64,000 nt of DNA from Stipa capillata (GCA_019208055.1 JAGXJF010000099.1:1-64000), one strand, 5' to 3'; positions 35,391 through 49,372 are shown, counted from the first letter of the stretch. Notes: generated by a model not told the origin, from the sequence alone. Translations and numbers: made by a program.

Positions 35391-37031
35391 TTGACAGTTG
35401 TGTCGGTTTGCTGTTAAAGACAATGGCACGGATGATTCGGTTAATCCATGAGTAAGTGACCTGCTAGTCATTGTGGTTTGCATGATTAGTGTGTAGAAAT
35501 AACCAATACTTTAACTAATACTTGTATGTTGCGGTAGAAACATAGACAGTAAACATGATCCTGAGTCCCTAGTGAAGTTCGTATATACCCAATAACCCTA
35601 ACGGTCATGCTAATTAACTGATCAATAACTAAATGTTGGTTCAAAACGTAATGATCGTTCGTTAGAGGTAACGTGCTGGTTCGTGAGGAACTAGAGCTCT
35701 ATGATGTCCTGCCAGATTAAACTGGTAATACTAAAGTTAGCTATCAGTACTCAAAGTAATCGTTAGCCGTCAGGACATTGGTTGAGGTTAGTTAATTAAT
35801 TTTTGCTCTGCCCAAACGAGACTTGTTGGATATGAGGGTTATTGGGGCTACCTCGTTGTAACGAGTGCGTGCCACATTTGAATAAAAATTTAGTAAAGCC
35901 GATGTCCTGACCTACTAGGCATTCTGAATAATTATTGTTAAGGCAAAACAGTAGTGAGGAGAGACAGAGTTGGTTAGAGGTTAGTCCTTGGTTAGCAGAT
36001 TTAAAACGCTAGTAACTTTTGGCAATTGATTCTACCGGAGCTAAATGGCAATTAAGCGAACCAATGGTCGATATGCCGATTGCTGCAATCATGATCTAAC
36101 AGTTCATTGATGTAGAGGTAATATAATTTAGGTCTAGCTGGGTCAAGGACAATCTCATACACCATATGCTGATAAGTTTAAATGAAAAGAAATGAGTACC
36201 TAGTTCTATGATATGTGGGACCGTGCAACGAACACTTAATTAACTAGGAAATGTAATATCTATAACGATGACATGATGAAACCACCCGTTGTTCTTAGAT
36301 GATGAGATCATATTGGAAATAAGATATGCAATACCTTGTTCTTTACTAAGAAGAAGACAGGAAATGCTAGAACCTAATTGGACTTGAAGCTTCGTAAGAA
36401 ATGCATGCACCTTCCGAGTAAACTGATTATTTCACCTAAGATCATCCTTGTACTTGTAAGCCTTCAAAATGCCACTGCCGTACGATGCGGTATTTAGAAA
36501 TTTCAGAAATGACCAAATTGCACTTGTGCCTACTACTAAGTAGTAATACTAGAGAATCTAGCTTAACGTTAAAGATTAAAATGACTAACGTCATAACTCA
36601 TCTAGTACTGGCATATAATCGTGTTATCAGGTTATACCTCCATCTTAGTCGCATATCTCAACAACCTAATGCATCCCTATTAATCGCGACTCCATGCTTT
36701 CACCTAAGACAACGAATCAATCAAATGAACCCTAACCCTAATTATAGATTTAAAACCTTTCTCCGTAGTTGCATATCGTATTTCATGCATGCATCCATTT
36801 TTAGGTTCATCCATGATTAAAGTTAAAACACCACTAAAACTAACCCTAAAAGCTGAAATGAATATTAACCTGCCTATGTAATTGTATATCTTCGTCTTAA
36901 TCCACCGTAGTTGCATCGCATGCATTTTTGTAATGTTCGCAATAGTTCCTTAGACTTGTCTCTTTTCCTTTCTAGAGGTTACTTGCTTCTTATTGGAGTT
37001 CGGCTACTTTGGATTTCCTCACAAACACTAG

Positions 37032-40000
37032 TGGATACGTTCGGGACAACTTGAGCAGATTTGGACCTTCTTCCGGACGGACCGTTTGGAAGTTCCGGGA
37101 CGATCGGTTAGTTCGGGATGGTCGGGTTGAATGGTTTGGTCGGATGGTTCGGGAGAACTAGAGGAGAACCGGACCTTCTTCCGGACGGACCGTTTGGAAG
37201 GTCCGGGATGGTCGGGTTGGACGGTTTGGTGCGATGATTTGGGACAATTAGAGGAGATCTAGACTTTCCGGACCGACCATTCGGAAGTTCCAGGACAGTC
37301 GGGTCCGAAAGTTTGGTCGGATTGTTCGGGACCAACAGTTTGGAGGATCTGAGACGGTCGGGTTGGACTATTTGTTTGGATGGTTCAGGACGACTAGAGG
37401 AGATCCGGTCCTTCCTCCGGACGGACCGTTTGGATGTTCCGGGACGATCGGGTTGGACGGTTTGGTCGAATGGTTCGCGACCACTAGAGGAGATCCGGAC
37501 CTTCTTCCGGACGGACCGTTTGGAAGTTCCGTGACGATCGGGTTGGACGGTTTGGTCGGATGGTTCGGGACAACTTGAGGAGATCCGGACGTTCTTCCGG
37601 ATGGACCAATTGGAAGTTCCAGGATGATCGGATTGGACGGTTTGGTCAGATGTTTTGGGACAATTAGATGTGATCTAGACCTTCCGGACGGACCATTTGG
37701 AAGTCCGGGACAGTTGGGTTGGACGGTTTGGTCGGATGGTTCGGGACCAAAAGTTTGGAGGGTTCGAGACGGTCAGGTTGGACGGTTTGGTCGGATGGTT
37801 TGGGAGAACTGGAGGAGAACCGGACCTTCTTCCGGATGGACCGTTTGGAAGGTCCGGGTCGGTCGGGTTGGACGGTTTGGTCGGATGGTTCGGGACAACT
37901 AGAGGAGATCCGGACGTTCTTCCGGACGGACCGTTTTGGAAGTTCCAGGACGATCGGGTCGGACGGTTTGGTCGGATGGTTCGGGACTACTAGAGGAGAT
38001 CCGAACGTTCTTCCGGACGGACCGTCTGGAAGTTCCGGGACGGTCGGGTTGGACGGTTTGGTCGGATGTTTTGGGAGAATTAGAGGAGATCTAGACCTTC
38101 CAGACGGACCATTTGGAACTTTCAGGACAGTCGGGTCGGACGGTTTGTTCGGATGGTCGGGGACAACTAGAGGTGATCCGGACCTTCTTGCGGATGGAGC
38201 ATTTGGAAGTTTCGGGACGGCCGGGTTGGACGGTTTTTTCGGATGGTTTGGGACCAATAGTTTGGAGGGCCCAGGACGGACGGGTTGGCCGGTTTGGTCG
38301 GATGGTTCAGGACCAACAGTTTGGAGGGTCCAAGACGGTCGGGTTGGACGGTTTGGTCGGATGGTTCGGGACCAACAGTTTGGAGGGTCCGGGACGGTCG
38401 GGTTGGGTACTTTGGTCGGATGGTTCGGGAGAAATAGAGGAGAACTGGACCTTCTTCCGGACAGACCATTTGGAACGTCCGGAACAGTCGGGTTGGGCGG
38501 TTTGGTCGGATGTTTTGGGACAATTAGTGGAGATCCGGACCTTCTTCCGGACGGACCGTTTGGAAGTTCCGGGACGATCGGGTTGGACGGTTTGGTCAAA
38601 TGGTTCGGGACAACTAGAGGAGATCCGGACCTTCTTCCGGACGGACCGTTTGGAAGTTCCAGGACGATCGGGTTGGATGGTTTGGTCGGATGGTTCGGGA
38701 CAACTAGAGGAGATCTAGACCTTCTTCTGGACGAACCGTTTGGAAGTTCCGGGACGATCGGGTGGGACGGTTTGGTCGGATGGTTCGGAGAACCATCTTC
38801 CGGACGGACCGTTCGGAAGTTCCGGGACGGTCGGGTTGGACAGTTTGGTCGGATGGTTCGGGACCAACAGTTTGGAGGGTCCAAGACGGTCGGGTTGGAT
38901 GGCTTGGTCGGATGGTTCGGGACCAACAGTTTGGAGGGTCCGGGACGGTCGGGTTCGATGGTTTGGTCGGATGGTTCGGGAGAACTAGAGGAGAACCGGA
39001 CCTTCTCCGGACGGACCATTCAGAAGGTCCAGGACAGTCGGGTTGGACGGTTTGGTGGGATGATTTGGGAGAATTGGAGGAGATCTAGACATTCCGGACG
39101 GCCGTTTGGAAGTTCCAGGACAGTCGGGTTGGATGGTTTGGTCGGATCGTTTGGGACAATTAGAGGAGATCTAGACCTTCCGGACGGACCGTCTGGAAGT
39201 TCCGGGACGATCAGATTGGACGGTTTGGTCAGATGTTTTGGGACAATTAGAGGAGATCTAGACCTTCCGGACGGACCATTCGGATGTTTCGGGATAGTCG
39301 GGTTGGTCGGTTTGGTCGGATGGTTCGGGACCAATAGTTTGGAGGGTCTGAGACGGTCGGGTTGGACGGTTTGGTTGGATGGTTCGGGATAACTAGAGGA
39401 GATCCGGACCTTCTTCCGGACGGACCGTTTGGATGTCCCGGGACGGTTGGGTTGGACGGTTTGGTCGGATGGTTCGGGACAACTAGAGGAGATCCAGACC
39501 TTCTTCCAGACAGACCGTGTGGAAGTTCTGGGACGGTTAGGTTGGACGGTTTGGTCGGATGGTTCAGGGCAACTAGAGAAGATCCGGACCTTCTTCCGGA
39601 CGGACCGTCTGGAAGTTCCGGGACGGTCGGGTTGGATGGTTTGGTCGGATGTTTTGGGACAGTTAGAGGAAATCTAGACCTTCCGGACGGACCATTTGGA
39701 AGTTCCAGGACAGTCGGGTCGGACGGTTTGGTCGGACGGTTGGGGACCAACTGTTTGGAGGGTCTGAGACGGTCGGGTTGGACGGTTTGGTTGGATGGTT
39801 CAGGACAACTCGAGGAGATCCGGACCTTCTTCTGGACGGACCGATTGGATGTTCCGGGACGATCGGGTTGGACGGTTTGGTCGGATGGTTCAGGACAACT
39901 AGAGGAGATCTAGACCTTCTTCTGGACGAACCGTTTGGAAGTTCCGGGACGATCGGGTTGGACGGTTTGGTCGGATGGTTCGGACAACTAGAGGAGATCC

Positions 40001-43000
40001 GAACCATCTTCCGGACGGACCGTTCGGAAGTTCCGGGACGGTCGGGTTGGACAGTTTGGTTGGATGGTTCGGGACCAACAGTTTGGAGGGTCCAAGACGG
40101 TCGGGTTGGATGGCTTGGTCGGATGGTTCGGGACCAACAGTTTGGAGGGTCCGGGACGGTCGGGTTGGATGGTTTGGTCGGATGGTTCGGGAGAACTAGA
40201 GGAGAACCGGACCTTGTCCGGACGGACCGTTCAGAATGTCCAGGACGGTCGGGTTGAACGGTTTGGTGGGATGATTTGGGAGAATTAGAGGAGATCTAGA
40301 CCTTCCGGACGGACCGTTTGGAAGCTCCCGGACAGTCGGGTTGGATGGTTTGCTCGGATCGTTTGGGACAATTAGAGGAGATCTAGACCTTCCGGACGGA
40401 CCGTCTGGAAGTTTCGGGACGATCGGATTGGACGGTTTGGTCAGATGTTTTGGGACAATTAGAGGAGATTTAGACCTTCCGGACGGACCATTTGGATGTT
40501 CCGGGATAGTCGGGTTGGTCGGTTTGGTCGGATGGTTCGGGACCAATAGTTTGGAGGGTCTGAGACGGTCGGGTTGGACGGTTTGGTTGGATGGTTCGGG
40601 ACAACTAGAGGAGATCCGGACCTTCTTCCGGAGGGACCGTTTGGATGTCCCGGGACGGTCGGGTTGGACGGTTTGGTCGGATGGTTCGGGACAACTAGTG
40701 GGGATCCGGACCTTCTTCCAGACAGACCTTGTGGAAGTTCTGGGACGGTTAGGTTGGACGGTTTGGTCGGATGGTTCAGGGCAACTAGAGAAGATCCGGA
40801 CCTTCTTCTGGACAGACCGTCTGGAAGTTCCGGGACGGTCGGGTTGGATGGTTTGGTCGGATGTTTTGGGACAGTTAGAGGAAATCTAGACCTTCCGGAC
40901 GGACCATTTGGAAGTTCCAGGACAGTCGGGTCGGACGGTTTGGTCGGACGGTTCGGGACCAACAGTTTGGAGGGTCTGAGACGGTCGGGTTGGACGGTTT
41001 GGTTGGATGGTTCGGGACAACTCGAGGAAATCCGGACCTTCTTCTGGACGGACCGATTGGATGTTCCAGGACGATCGGGTTGGACGGTTTGGTCGGATGG
41101 TTCGGTACAACTAGAGGAGATCCGGACCTTCCGGACGGACCGTTTGGAAGTTCCGGGACGATCGGGTTGGACGGTTTGGTCGGATGGTTCAGGACAACTA
41201 GAGCAGATCCTGACCTTCCGGACGGACCGTTTGGAAGTTCCGGGACGATCGGGTTGGACTGTTTGGTCGGATGGTGCAGGACAACTAGAGGAGATCCGGA
41301 CCTTCTTCCGGACGGACCGTAAGGTCGGGTTGGACGGTTTGGTGCGATGATTTGGGACAATTAGAGGAGATCTAGAATTTCCGGACAGACGATTTGGAAG
41401 TTCTAGGACAGTCGGATCGGACGGTTTGGTCGGATGGTTCGGGACCAACAGTTTCGAGGATCTGAGACGGTCGGGTTGGACTATTTGGTTGGATGGTTTG
41501 GGACGACTAGAGGAGATCCGGTCCTTCTTCCGGACGGACCGTTTGGATGTTCCGGGACGATCGGGTTGGACGGTTTGGTCGAATGGTTCGGGACAACTAG
41601 AGGAGATCCGGACCTTCTTCCGGACGGACCGTTTGGAAGTTCCGGGACGATCGGGTTGGATGGTTTGGTCGGATGGTTCGGGACAACTAGAGGAGATCCA
41701 GACCTTCTTCCGGACGAACCGTTTGGAATTTCCGGGACGATCGGGTTGGACGGTTTGGTCGGATGGTTCGGACAACTAGAGGAGCTCCGAACCATCTTCC
41801 GGACGGACCGTTCGAAAGTTCCGGGACGGTCGGGTTGGACAGTTTGGTCGGATGGTTCGGGACCAACAGTTTGGAGGGTCCAAGACGGTCGTGTTGGATG
41901 GCTTGGTCAGATGGTTCGGGACCAACAGTTTGGAGAGTCCGGGATGGTCGGGTTGGATGGTTTGGTCGGATGGTTCGGAAGAAGTAGAGGAGAACTGGAC
42001 CTTCTCCGGACGGACCGTTCAAAAGGTCCAGGACGGTCGGTTTGGACGGTTTGGTGGGATGATTTGGGAGAATTAGAGGAGATCTAGACCTTCCGGACGG
42101 ACCGTTTGGAAGTTCCAGGACAGTCGGGTCGGATGGTTTGGTCGGATGGTTTGGGACAATTAGAGAAGATCTAGACCTTCCGGACGGACCGTCTGGAAGT
42201 TCCGGGACGATCGGATTGGATGGTTTGGTCAGATGTTCTGGGACAATTAAAGGAGATGTAGACCTTCCGGACGGACCATTTGGATGTTCCGGGACAGTCG
42301 GGTTGGTCGGTTTGGTCGGATGGTTCGGTACCAACAGTTTGGAGGGTCCGAGACAGTCAGGTTGGACGGTTTGGTCGGATGGTTTGGGAGAACTGGAGGA
42401 GAACCGGACCTTCTTCCGGACGGACCGTTTGGAAGGTCTGGGTCGGTCGGGTTGGACGGTTTGGTCGGATGGTTTGGCACAACTAGAGGAGATCAGGACC
42501 TTCTTCCAACGGACCGTTTGGATGTTCCGGGACGATCGGGTTGGACGGTTTGGTCGGATGGTTCGGGACAACTAGAGGTGGTCCGAACCTTCTTCCGGAC
42601 GGACCGTCTGGATGTTCCGGGACGATCGGGTTGGACGGTTTGGTCGGATGGTTCGGGACAACTAGAGGTGGTCCGGACCTTCTTCCGGACGGACCGTCTG
42701 GATGTTCCGGGACGATCGGGTTGGACGGTTTGGTCGGATGGTTCGGGACAACTAGAGGAGATCCGAACCTTCTTCCGAACGGACCGTTTGAATGTTCCGG
42801 GACGGTCGGGTTTGGTTGGATGGTTCGGGACCAACAGTTTGGATCGTTAGAGACGGTCGGGTTGGACGATTTGGTCGGATGGTTCGGGAGCAACAGTTTG
42901 GAGGGTCCAGGACGGTCGGGTTGCCTGATTTGCTCGGATGATTTGGGACCAGCAGTTTGGAGGGTCTGGGACGATCGGGTTGGACGGTTTGGCCGGATGG

Positions 43001-43930
43001 TTCGGGACCAACAGTTTGGAGGGTCCGAGACAGTCGGGTTGGAAGGTTAGGTCGGATGGTGTGGGTCAATTAGAGGAGATCTAGACCTTTCGGATGGACC
43101 ATTTGAAATTTCCAGGACAGTCGGGTTGGACGATTTGGTTGGATGATTCGGGACCAATAGTTTGGAGGGTCCGAGACGGTCGGGTTCCATGATTTGGTCG
43201 GATGCTTCGGGACGGACCGTTTGGAAGGCCCGGACGGTCAGGTCGGACGGTTTGGTCGGATGGTTCGGGACCAACAGTTTGGAGGGTCCCAGACGGTCGG
43301 GTTGGACGGTTTGGTCGGATGGTTTGGGACCAACAGTTTGGAGGGTCCCAGACGGTCGGGTTGGACGGGTTGGTCGGATGGTTCGGGAACAACAGGTCCG
43401 AGGGTCCGGGACGGTCGGGTTGGATGGTTTGCTCGGATGGTTCGGTAGAACTAGAGGAGAACCGGACCTTCTTCCGGACGGACCGTTTGGAAGGCCCGAG
43501 ACGGTCGGGCTGGACGGTTCGGTCAGATGGTTTGGGGCGATTAGAGGAGATCTAGACCTTCCGGATGGACCATTTAGAAGTTCCAGGACAGTCAGGTTGG
43601 ACGATTTGGTCGGATGGTTCGGGACCAAGAGTTTGGAGCGTCTGAGACGGTCGGGTTGGACGGTTTGGTTGGATGGTTCGGGACAACTAGAGGACATCCG
43701 GACCTTCTTCCGGACGGACCGTTTGGAAGTTCCGGGACGGTCGGGTTGGACGGTTTGGTCGGATGGTTCGGGACCAACAGTTTGGAAGGTCCGAGACGGT
43801 CGGGTTGGACAGTTTGGTCGGATCGTTCGGGACAGCTAGAGGAGATCCGGATCTTCTTCCTGGACGGTCGGGTTGGGCGGTTTGGTCGGATGGTTCGGGA
43901 CAACTAGAGGAGATCCAGACATTCTTCCAA
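37032..43930 (+). repeat. Satellite array C1 (forward orientation)
   Basis: Same satellite family, G-rich on the plus strand. 87-bp monomers (gttttgggacaattagagg, gatctagaccttccgg) are more frequent here than in array B. A multi-monomer segment containing the shortened monomer gttcggacaac or gttcggagaaccatc followed by the order cagtttggtcgg, ggtccaagacgg, ggatggcttggtcgg recurs at about 38,770, 39,975 and 41,763, spaced 1.2 and 1.8 kb, with flanking similarity to about 42,090. Three nearly identical 90-bp monomers with gaggtggtccg or gaggagatccg lie at 42,560-42,780. No non-satellite sequence is seen. Confidence 0.93.
37140..38695 (+). repeat. Segment shared with 62,446-64,000 (first copy)
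   Basis: From about 37,140 this stretch has the same order of monomers and the same rare variants as 62,446 to the window end, at an offset of about 25,306 bp: tggtgcgatgatttggg, gactatttgtttggatgg, ccggtccttcctccgg, aattagatgtgatctagacc, gggaccaaaagtttgg and ggttttttcggatgg. Differences are a few substitutions and single-base indels. A more diverged relative of its first part lies at about 41,330-41,750. Confidence 0.87.
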
Positions 43931-45719
43931 ACGGTCCAACCCGACCGTCCCGGAACATGAACCATCTGACCAAACCGTCCAACCCGATCGTCCCGGGACT
44001 TCCAGACGGTCCGTTCGGAAGAAGGTATGGATCTCCTCTAGTTGTCCCTAACCATCCGACCAAACCGTCCAACCTGATCGTTCCGGACATTCCAAACGGT
44101 CCGTCCGAAAGAAGGTCCGGTTGTCCTCTAGTTCTCCCAAACCATCCGACCAAACCATCCAACCCGACCACCCGAACCATCCGACCAAACCATCCAACCC
44201 GACCGACCCGGACCCTCCAAACTGTTGGTCCTGAACCATCCGACCAAACCGTCGAACCCGACCGTCTTGGACCCTCCAAACTGTTGGTCCCGAACCATCC
44301 AACCAAAACCGTCCAACCCGATCGTCCCGGGACTTTCAAACGGTCCATCCGGAAGAAGGTCCAGATCTCCACTAGTTGTCCCGAACCATGCGACCAAACC
44401 GTCCAACCCGATCGTCCCGGAACTTCCAGATGGTCCGTCTGGAAGAAGGTCCGGATCTCCTCTAGTTGTCCCAAACCGTCCGACCAAACATCCAACCCGA
44501 CAGTCTCAGACCCTCCAAACTGTTGGTCCCGAACCATTCGACCAAACCGTCCAACCCGACTATTCAGGACATTCCAAACGGTCCGTCCGGAAGAAGGTCC
44601 GGATCTCCGCTAGTTGTCCCGAACCATCCGACCAAACCGTCCAACCCGACCTTCCCGGGACTTCCAAATGGTCCGTCTGGAAGGAGGTCCGGATCTCCTC
44701 TAGTTGTCTCGAACCATCCAACCAAACCGTCCAACCTGACCGTCTCAGACCCTCCAAACTGTTGGTCCCAAACCATCCGACAAAACCGTCCGACCCGACT
44801 ATCCTGGAACTTCCAAATGGTCCGTCCGGAAGGTCTAGATCTCCTCTATTTGTCCCAAGACAACCGATCAAACCGTCCAACCCGACCGTTCCGGACATGC
44901 CAAACGGTCCGTCCGGAAGAAGGTCCGGTTCTCCTCTAGTTCTCCTGAACCATCCGACCAAACCATCTAACCCGACCGACCCGGACCCTCCAAAGTGTTG
45001 GTCCTGAACCATCCGACCAAACCGTCCAACCCGACCGTACCGGACGTTCCAAACGGTCCATCCGGAATAAGGTCCGGATCTCCTCTAGTTGTCCCGAACC
45101 ATCCGACCAAACTGTCCAACCCGACCGTCCCGGACCCTCCAGATTGTTGGTCCCGAACCATCCGACCAAACCTTCCAACCCGACCGTCCCGGACCTTCCA
45201 AACGGTCCGTCCGGAAGAAGGTCCGGATCTCCTCTAATTGTCCCGAACCATTCGACTAAACCGTCCAACCCGATCGTCGCGGAACTTCCAAACGGTCCGT
45301 CCGGAAGAAGGTCCGGATCTCCTCTAGTTGTCCCGAACCATCCGACCAAACCGCCCAACCCGATCGTACCGGAACTTCTAAACGGTCCAACCCGACCGTC
45401 CTGGAACTTCCAAACAGTCCAACCCGACCGTCCCGGAACATGAACCATCCGACCAAACCACCCAACCCGGCCGTCCCGTAAGTTCCAGACGGTCCGTCCG
45501 GAAGAAGGTCCGGGTCTCCTCTAGTTGTCCCGAACCATCCGACCAAACTGTCCAACCCGACCGTCCCGGAACTTCCAGACGGTCCGTCCGGAAGAAGGTC
45601 CGTATCTCCTCTAGTTGTCCCGAACCATTTGACCAAACCATCCAACCCGACCGTCTCGGGACTTCCAAACTATTGGTCCCGAACCATCCGACCAAATCGT
45701 CCAACCCGACCGTCTCGGA

Positions 45720-47700
45720 CGCTCCAAACTATTGATACCAAACCATCCGACCAAACCCGACCGTCCAGAAACCTACAAACCGTCCGTCCGGAAGAAGGTC
45801 CGGGTCACCTCTAGTTGTCCCGAACCATTCGACCGAACCATCCAACCCGACCGTCCCGTTACTTCCAAACGGTTCGTCCGGAAGAAGGTCCGGATCTCCT
45901 CACCGTCTCGGACCCTCCAAACTGTTGGTCCCGAACCATCCGACCAAATCGGCCAACTCGACCGTCTCGGACACTCCAAACTGTTGGTGCCAGACCATCC
46001 GACGAAACCCGACCGTCCAGAAACATACAAACCGTCCGTCCGGATCTCCTCTAGTTGTCCCGAACCATCCGACCAAACCGTCCAACCCGATCGTCCCGGA
46101 ACCTCCAAACGGTCCGTCCGGAAGAAGGTCCGGATCTCCTCTAGTTGTCCCGAACCATCCGACCAAACCGTCCAACCCGATCACCCCGAACCCTCGGAAC
46201 TGTTGGTCCCAAACCATCCGACCAAACCGTCCAACCCGACCGTCTTGGACCCTCCAACTGTTGGTCCCGAACCGTCCGCCCAAACCGCCCAACCCGACCG
46301 TCCCGAAACATCCAAACGGTTCGTCCGGAAGAGGGTCCGGATCTTCTCTAGTTGTCCCGAACCATCCAACCAAACCGTCCAACAAGACCGTCTCAGACCC
46401 TCCAACCTGTTGGTCCCAAACCGTCCGACCAAATCATCCAACCTGACTGTCCTGGAACTTCGAAATGGTCCGTGCAGAAGGTCTAGATCTCCTCTAATTA
46501 TCCCAAACCATCCGACCAAACCGTGCAACCCGACCGTCCCGGCAGTTCCAGACGGTCCGTCCGGAAGAAGGTCCGGATCTCCTCTAGTTGTCCCGAACCA
46601 TCCGACCAAACAGTCCAACCCGACCGTCCTGGAACTTCCAGACGGTCCGTCTGGAAGAAGGTCCGGATCTCCTCTAGTTGTCCCGAACCATTCGACCGAA
46701 CCAACCAACCCGACCACCCCGGACCCTCGGAACTGTTGGTCCCAAACCATCCGACCAAACCATCCAACCCGACCGTCTCGGACCCTCCAACTGTTCGCCC
46801 CGAACCGTCCGCCCAAACCGTCCAACCCGACCGTCCCGTTACTTCCAAGCGGTTCGTCCGGAAGAAGGTCCGGATCTCCTCACCGTCTCGGACCCTCCAA
46901 ACTGTTGGTCCCGAACCATCCGACCAAATCGGCCAACCCGACCGTCTCGGACACTCCAAACTGTTGGTGCCAGACCATCCGACCAAACCCGACCGTCCAG
47001 AAACATACAAACCGTCCGTCCGGAAGAAGGTCCGGATTTCCTCTAGTTGTCCCGAACCATCCGACCAAACCGTCCAACCCGATCGTCCCGGAACCTCCAA
47101 ACGGTCCGTCCGGAAGAAGGTCCGGATCTCCTCTAGTTGTCCCGAACCATCCGACCAAACCGTCCAACCCGATCACCTCGGACCCTCGGAACTGTTGGTC
47201 CCAAACCATCCGACCAAACCATCCAACCCGACCGTCTTGGACCCTCCAACTGTTGGTCCCGAACCGTCCGCCCAAACCGCCCAACCCGACCGTCCTGAAA
47301 CTTCCAAACGGTTCGTCCGGAAGAAGGTCCGGATCTCCTCTAGTTGTCCCGAACCATCCAACCAAACCGTCCAACTAGACCGTCTCAGACCCTCCAACCT
47401 GTTGGTCCCGAACCGTCCGACCAAATCATCCAACCTGACTGTCCTGGAACTTCCAAATGGTCAGTGCAGAAGGTCTAGATCTCCTCTAATTGTCCCAAAC
47501 CATCCGACCAAACCGTGCAACTCGACCGTCCCGGCAGTTCCAGACGGTCCGTCCGGAAGAAGGTCCGGATCTCCTCTAGTTGTCCCGAACCATCCGACCA
47601 AACAGTCCAACCCGACCGTCCCGGAACTTCCAGACGGTCCGTCTGGAAGAAGGTCCGGATCTCCTCTAGTTGCCCCGAACCATCCGACCTAACCGTCCAA
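45720..47700 (-). repeat. Tandem pair of segments of about 0.99 kb
   Basis: Two consecutive segments, about 45,720-46,710 and 46,710-47,700, share monomer order and variants: ggtgccagaccatccgac, aacatacaaaccgtccgtcc, tccaactgttggtcccgaac and the 77-bp-class monomer ctcctcaccgtctcgg. Matching points are 980 to 992 bp apart, so a few indels separate the copies. Compared with the 957-bp pair this is an older or more diverged duplication. Confidence 0.75.
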
Positions 47701-49372
47701 CCCGACCGTCCCGGGACTTCCAAACGGTCCGTTCGGAAGAAGGTTCAGATCTCCTCTAGTTGTCCCGAACCATGCAATCAAACCGTCCAACCCGACCGTC
47801 TCAGATCCTTCAAACTGTTGGTCCCGAACCATCCGACCAAACCGTCCAACCCGACTGTCTTGGAACTTCCAAATGGTCCGTCCGGAAGGTCTAGATGTCC
47901 TCTTATTGTCAAAATACATCCGACCAAACCGTCCAACCCGACCGTTCCGGACGTTCCAAACGGTCCGTCCGGAAGAAGGTCCGGTTCTGCTCTAGTTCTC
48001 CCGAACCATCCGACCGAACCATCCAACCCGACCGTCCCGGACCCTCCAGACTGTTGGTCCCGAACCATCCGACCAAACCGTCCAGCCCGACCGTTGCGGA
48101 CCTTCCAAACGGTCCGTTCGGAAGAAGGTCCGGTTCTCCTCTAGTTCTCCCAAACCATCCGACCGAACCATCCAACCCGACCATCCCGGACCCTCCAAAC
48201 TGTTGGTCCCGAACCATCCGACCAAACCATCCAACCCGACCGTCTCGGACCCTCCAAACTGTTGGTCCCGAACCATGCGACCAAACCATCCAACCCGACC
48301 GTCCCGGACCCTCCAAACTGTTGGTCCCGAACCATCCGACCAAACCATCCAACCCGACCGTCTCAGACCCTCCAAACTGTTGGTCCCGAACCATTCGACA
48401 AAACCGTCCAAGCCTACCGTCTCAGACCCTCCAACCTGTTGGTCCCGAACCATCCTACCAAATCATCCAACCTGACTGTCCTGGAACTTCCAAATGGTCC
48501 GTGCTGAAGGTTTAGATCTCCTCTAATTGTCCCAAACCATCCGACCGAACCGTTCAACCCGACCGTCCCGGCAGTTCCAGACGGTCCGTCCGGAAGAAGG
48601 TCTGAATCTCCTCTAGTTGTCCCGAACCATCCGACCAAACTGTCCAACCCGACCATCCCGGAACTTCCAGACGGTCCGTCCGGAAGAATGTCCGGATCTC
48701 CTCTAGTTGTCTTGAACCATCCGACCAAACCGTCCAACCTGACCGTCCCGGGACTTCCAAACGGTCCGTCCGGAAGAAGGTCCAGATCACCTCTAGTTGT
48801 TCTGAACCATCCAATCAAACCGTCCAACCCGACCGTACCGGACCCTCCAGACTGTTCGTCCCGAACCATCCGACCAAACCGTCCAACCCGATCGTCCCGG
48901 AACATCCAAACGGTCCAACCCGATCGTACCGGAACTTCCAAACAGTCCAACCCGACCGTCCCGAAACTTCCAAACGGTCCAACCCGACCGTCCCGCAACA
49001 TGAACCATCTGACCAAACCGTCCAACCTGATCGTCCCGGAAGTTCCAGACGGTCTGTCCGACCAAACCGTCCAACCCGGCCGTCTTGGACCCTCCAAACT
49101 GTTGGTCCCGAACCATCCGACCAAATAGTCCAACCCGACAGCCTTGGACCCTCCAAACTGTTGGTCCCGAACCATCCGACCAAACCGTCCAACCCGACCG
49201 TCTTGGACCTTCCAAACGGTGCGTCCGCAAGAAGGTCCGGATCTCCTCTAATTGTCCCGAACCATCCGACCAAACCGTCCAACCCGACCGTCCCGGAACT
49301 TCCAAACTGTCCGTCCGGAAGAAGGTCCAGATCTCCTCTAGTTGTCCCGAACCATCCGAACAAACCGTCCAA

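Larger units (their letters stand above)
33811..37031 (+). mobile_element. LTR fragment 3, opposite orientation, 3' end missing
   Basis: It starts with an LTR-type terminus TGTAGTGACCCT at 33,811, exactly where fragment 2 breaks off, and runs on the plus strand to about 37,031, where satellite resumes (ggatacgttcgggac). From about 34,740 to 37,031 it is the inverted counterpart of 31,490-33,810: both arms share tagattctctag, attctgtcttcttct-like blocks, ataattagggttaggg, tgcatgcat and ccaccgtagttgcat, at about 80% identity in the stretches compared. It lacks the terminal 1.7 kb or so present in fragment 2. The simplest reading is insertion of a plus-strand element into fragment 2, followed by loss of the remainder; no retroelement coding sequence remains. 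Confidence 0.75.

Noticed and set aside
34676..35455. 259-codon frame in LTR fragment 3 (also 20,148-20,669 and minus strand 33,343-33,891)
   Set aside because: GC-rich LTR leader sequence; Pro/Ser/Arg/Ala-rich, open in several frames, no domain, not conserved as protein between the LTRs.
36724..36742. Telomere-like ccctaaccctaa
   Set aside because: Only two units, not the plant heptamer in tandem, and it lies within LTR sequence whose inverted counterpart near 31,780 has the same bases.
37719..39392. 557-codon open frame in the satellite (similar long frames at 45,732-47,378, minus strand 51,101-52,666 and minus strand 58,234-59,706)
   Set aside because: It is pure satellite translated in phase. 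Overlapping frames are open on the opposite strand, the product is a 20-30-residue periodic Gly/Trp/Asp/Arg-rich string with no known domain, and frame changes follow 59-bp monomers. No start context or conservation supports a gene.
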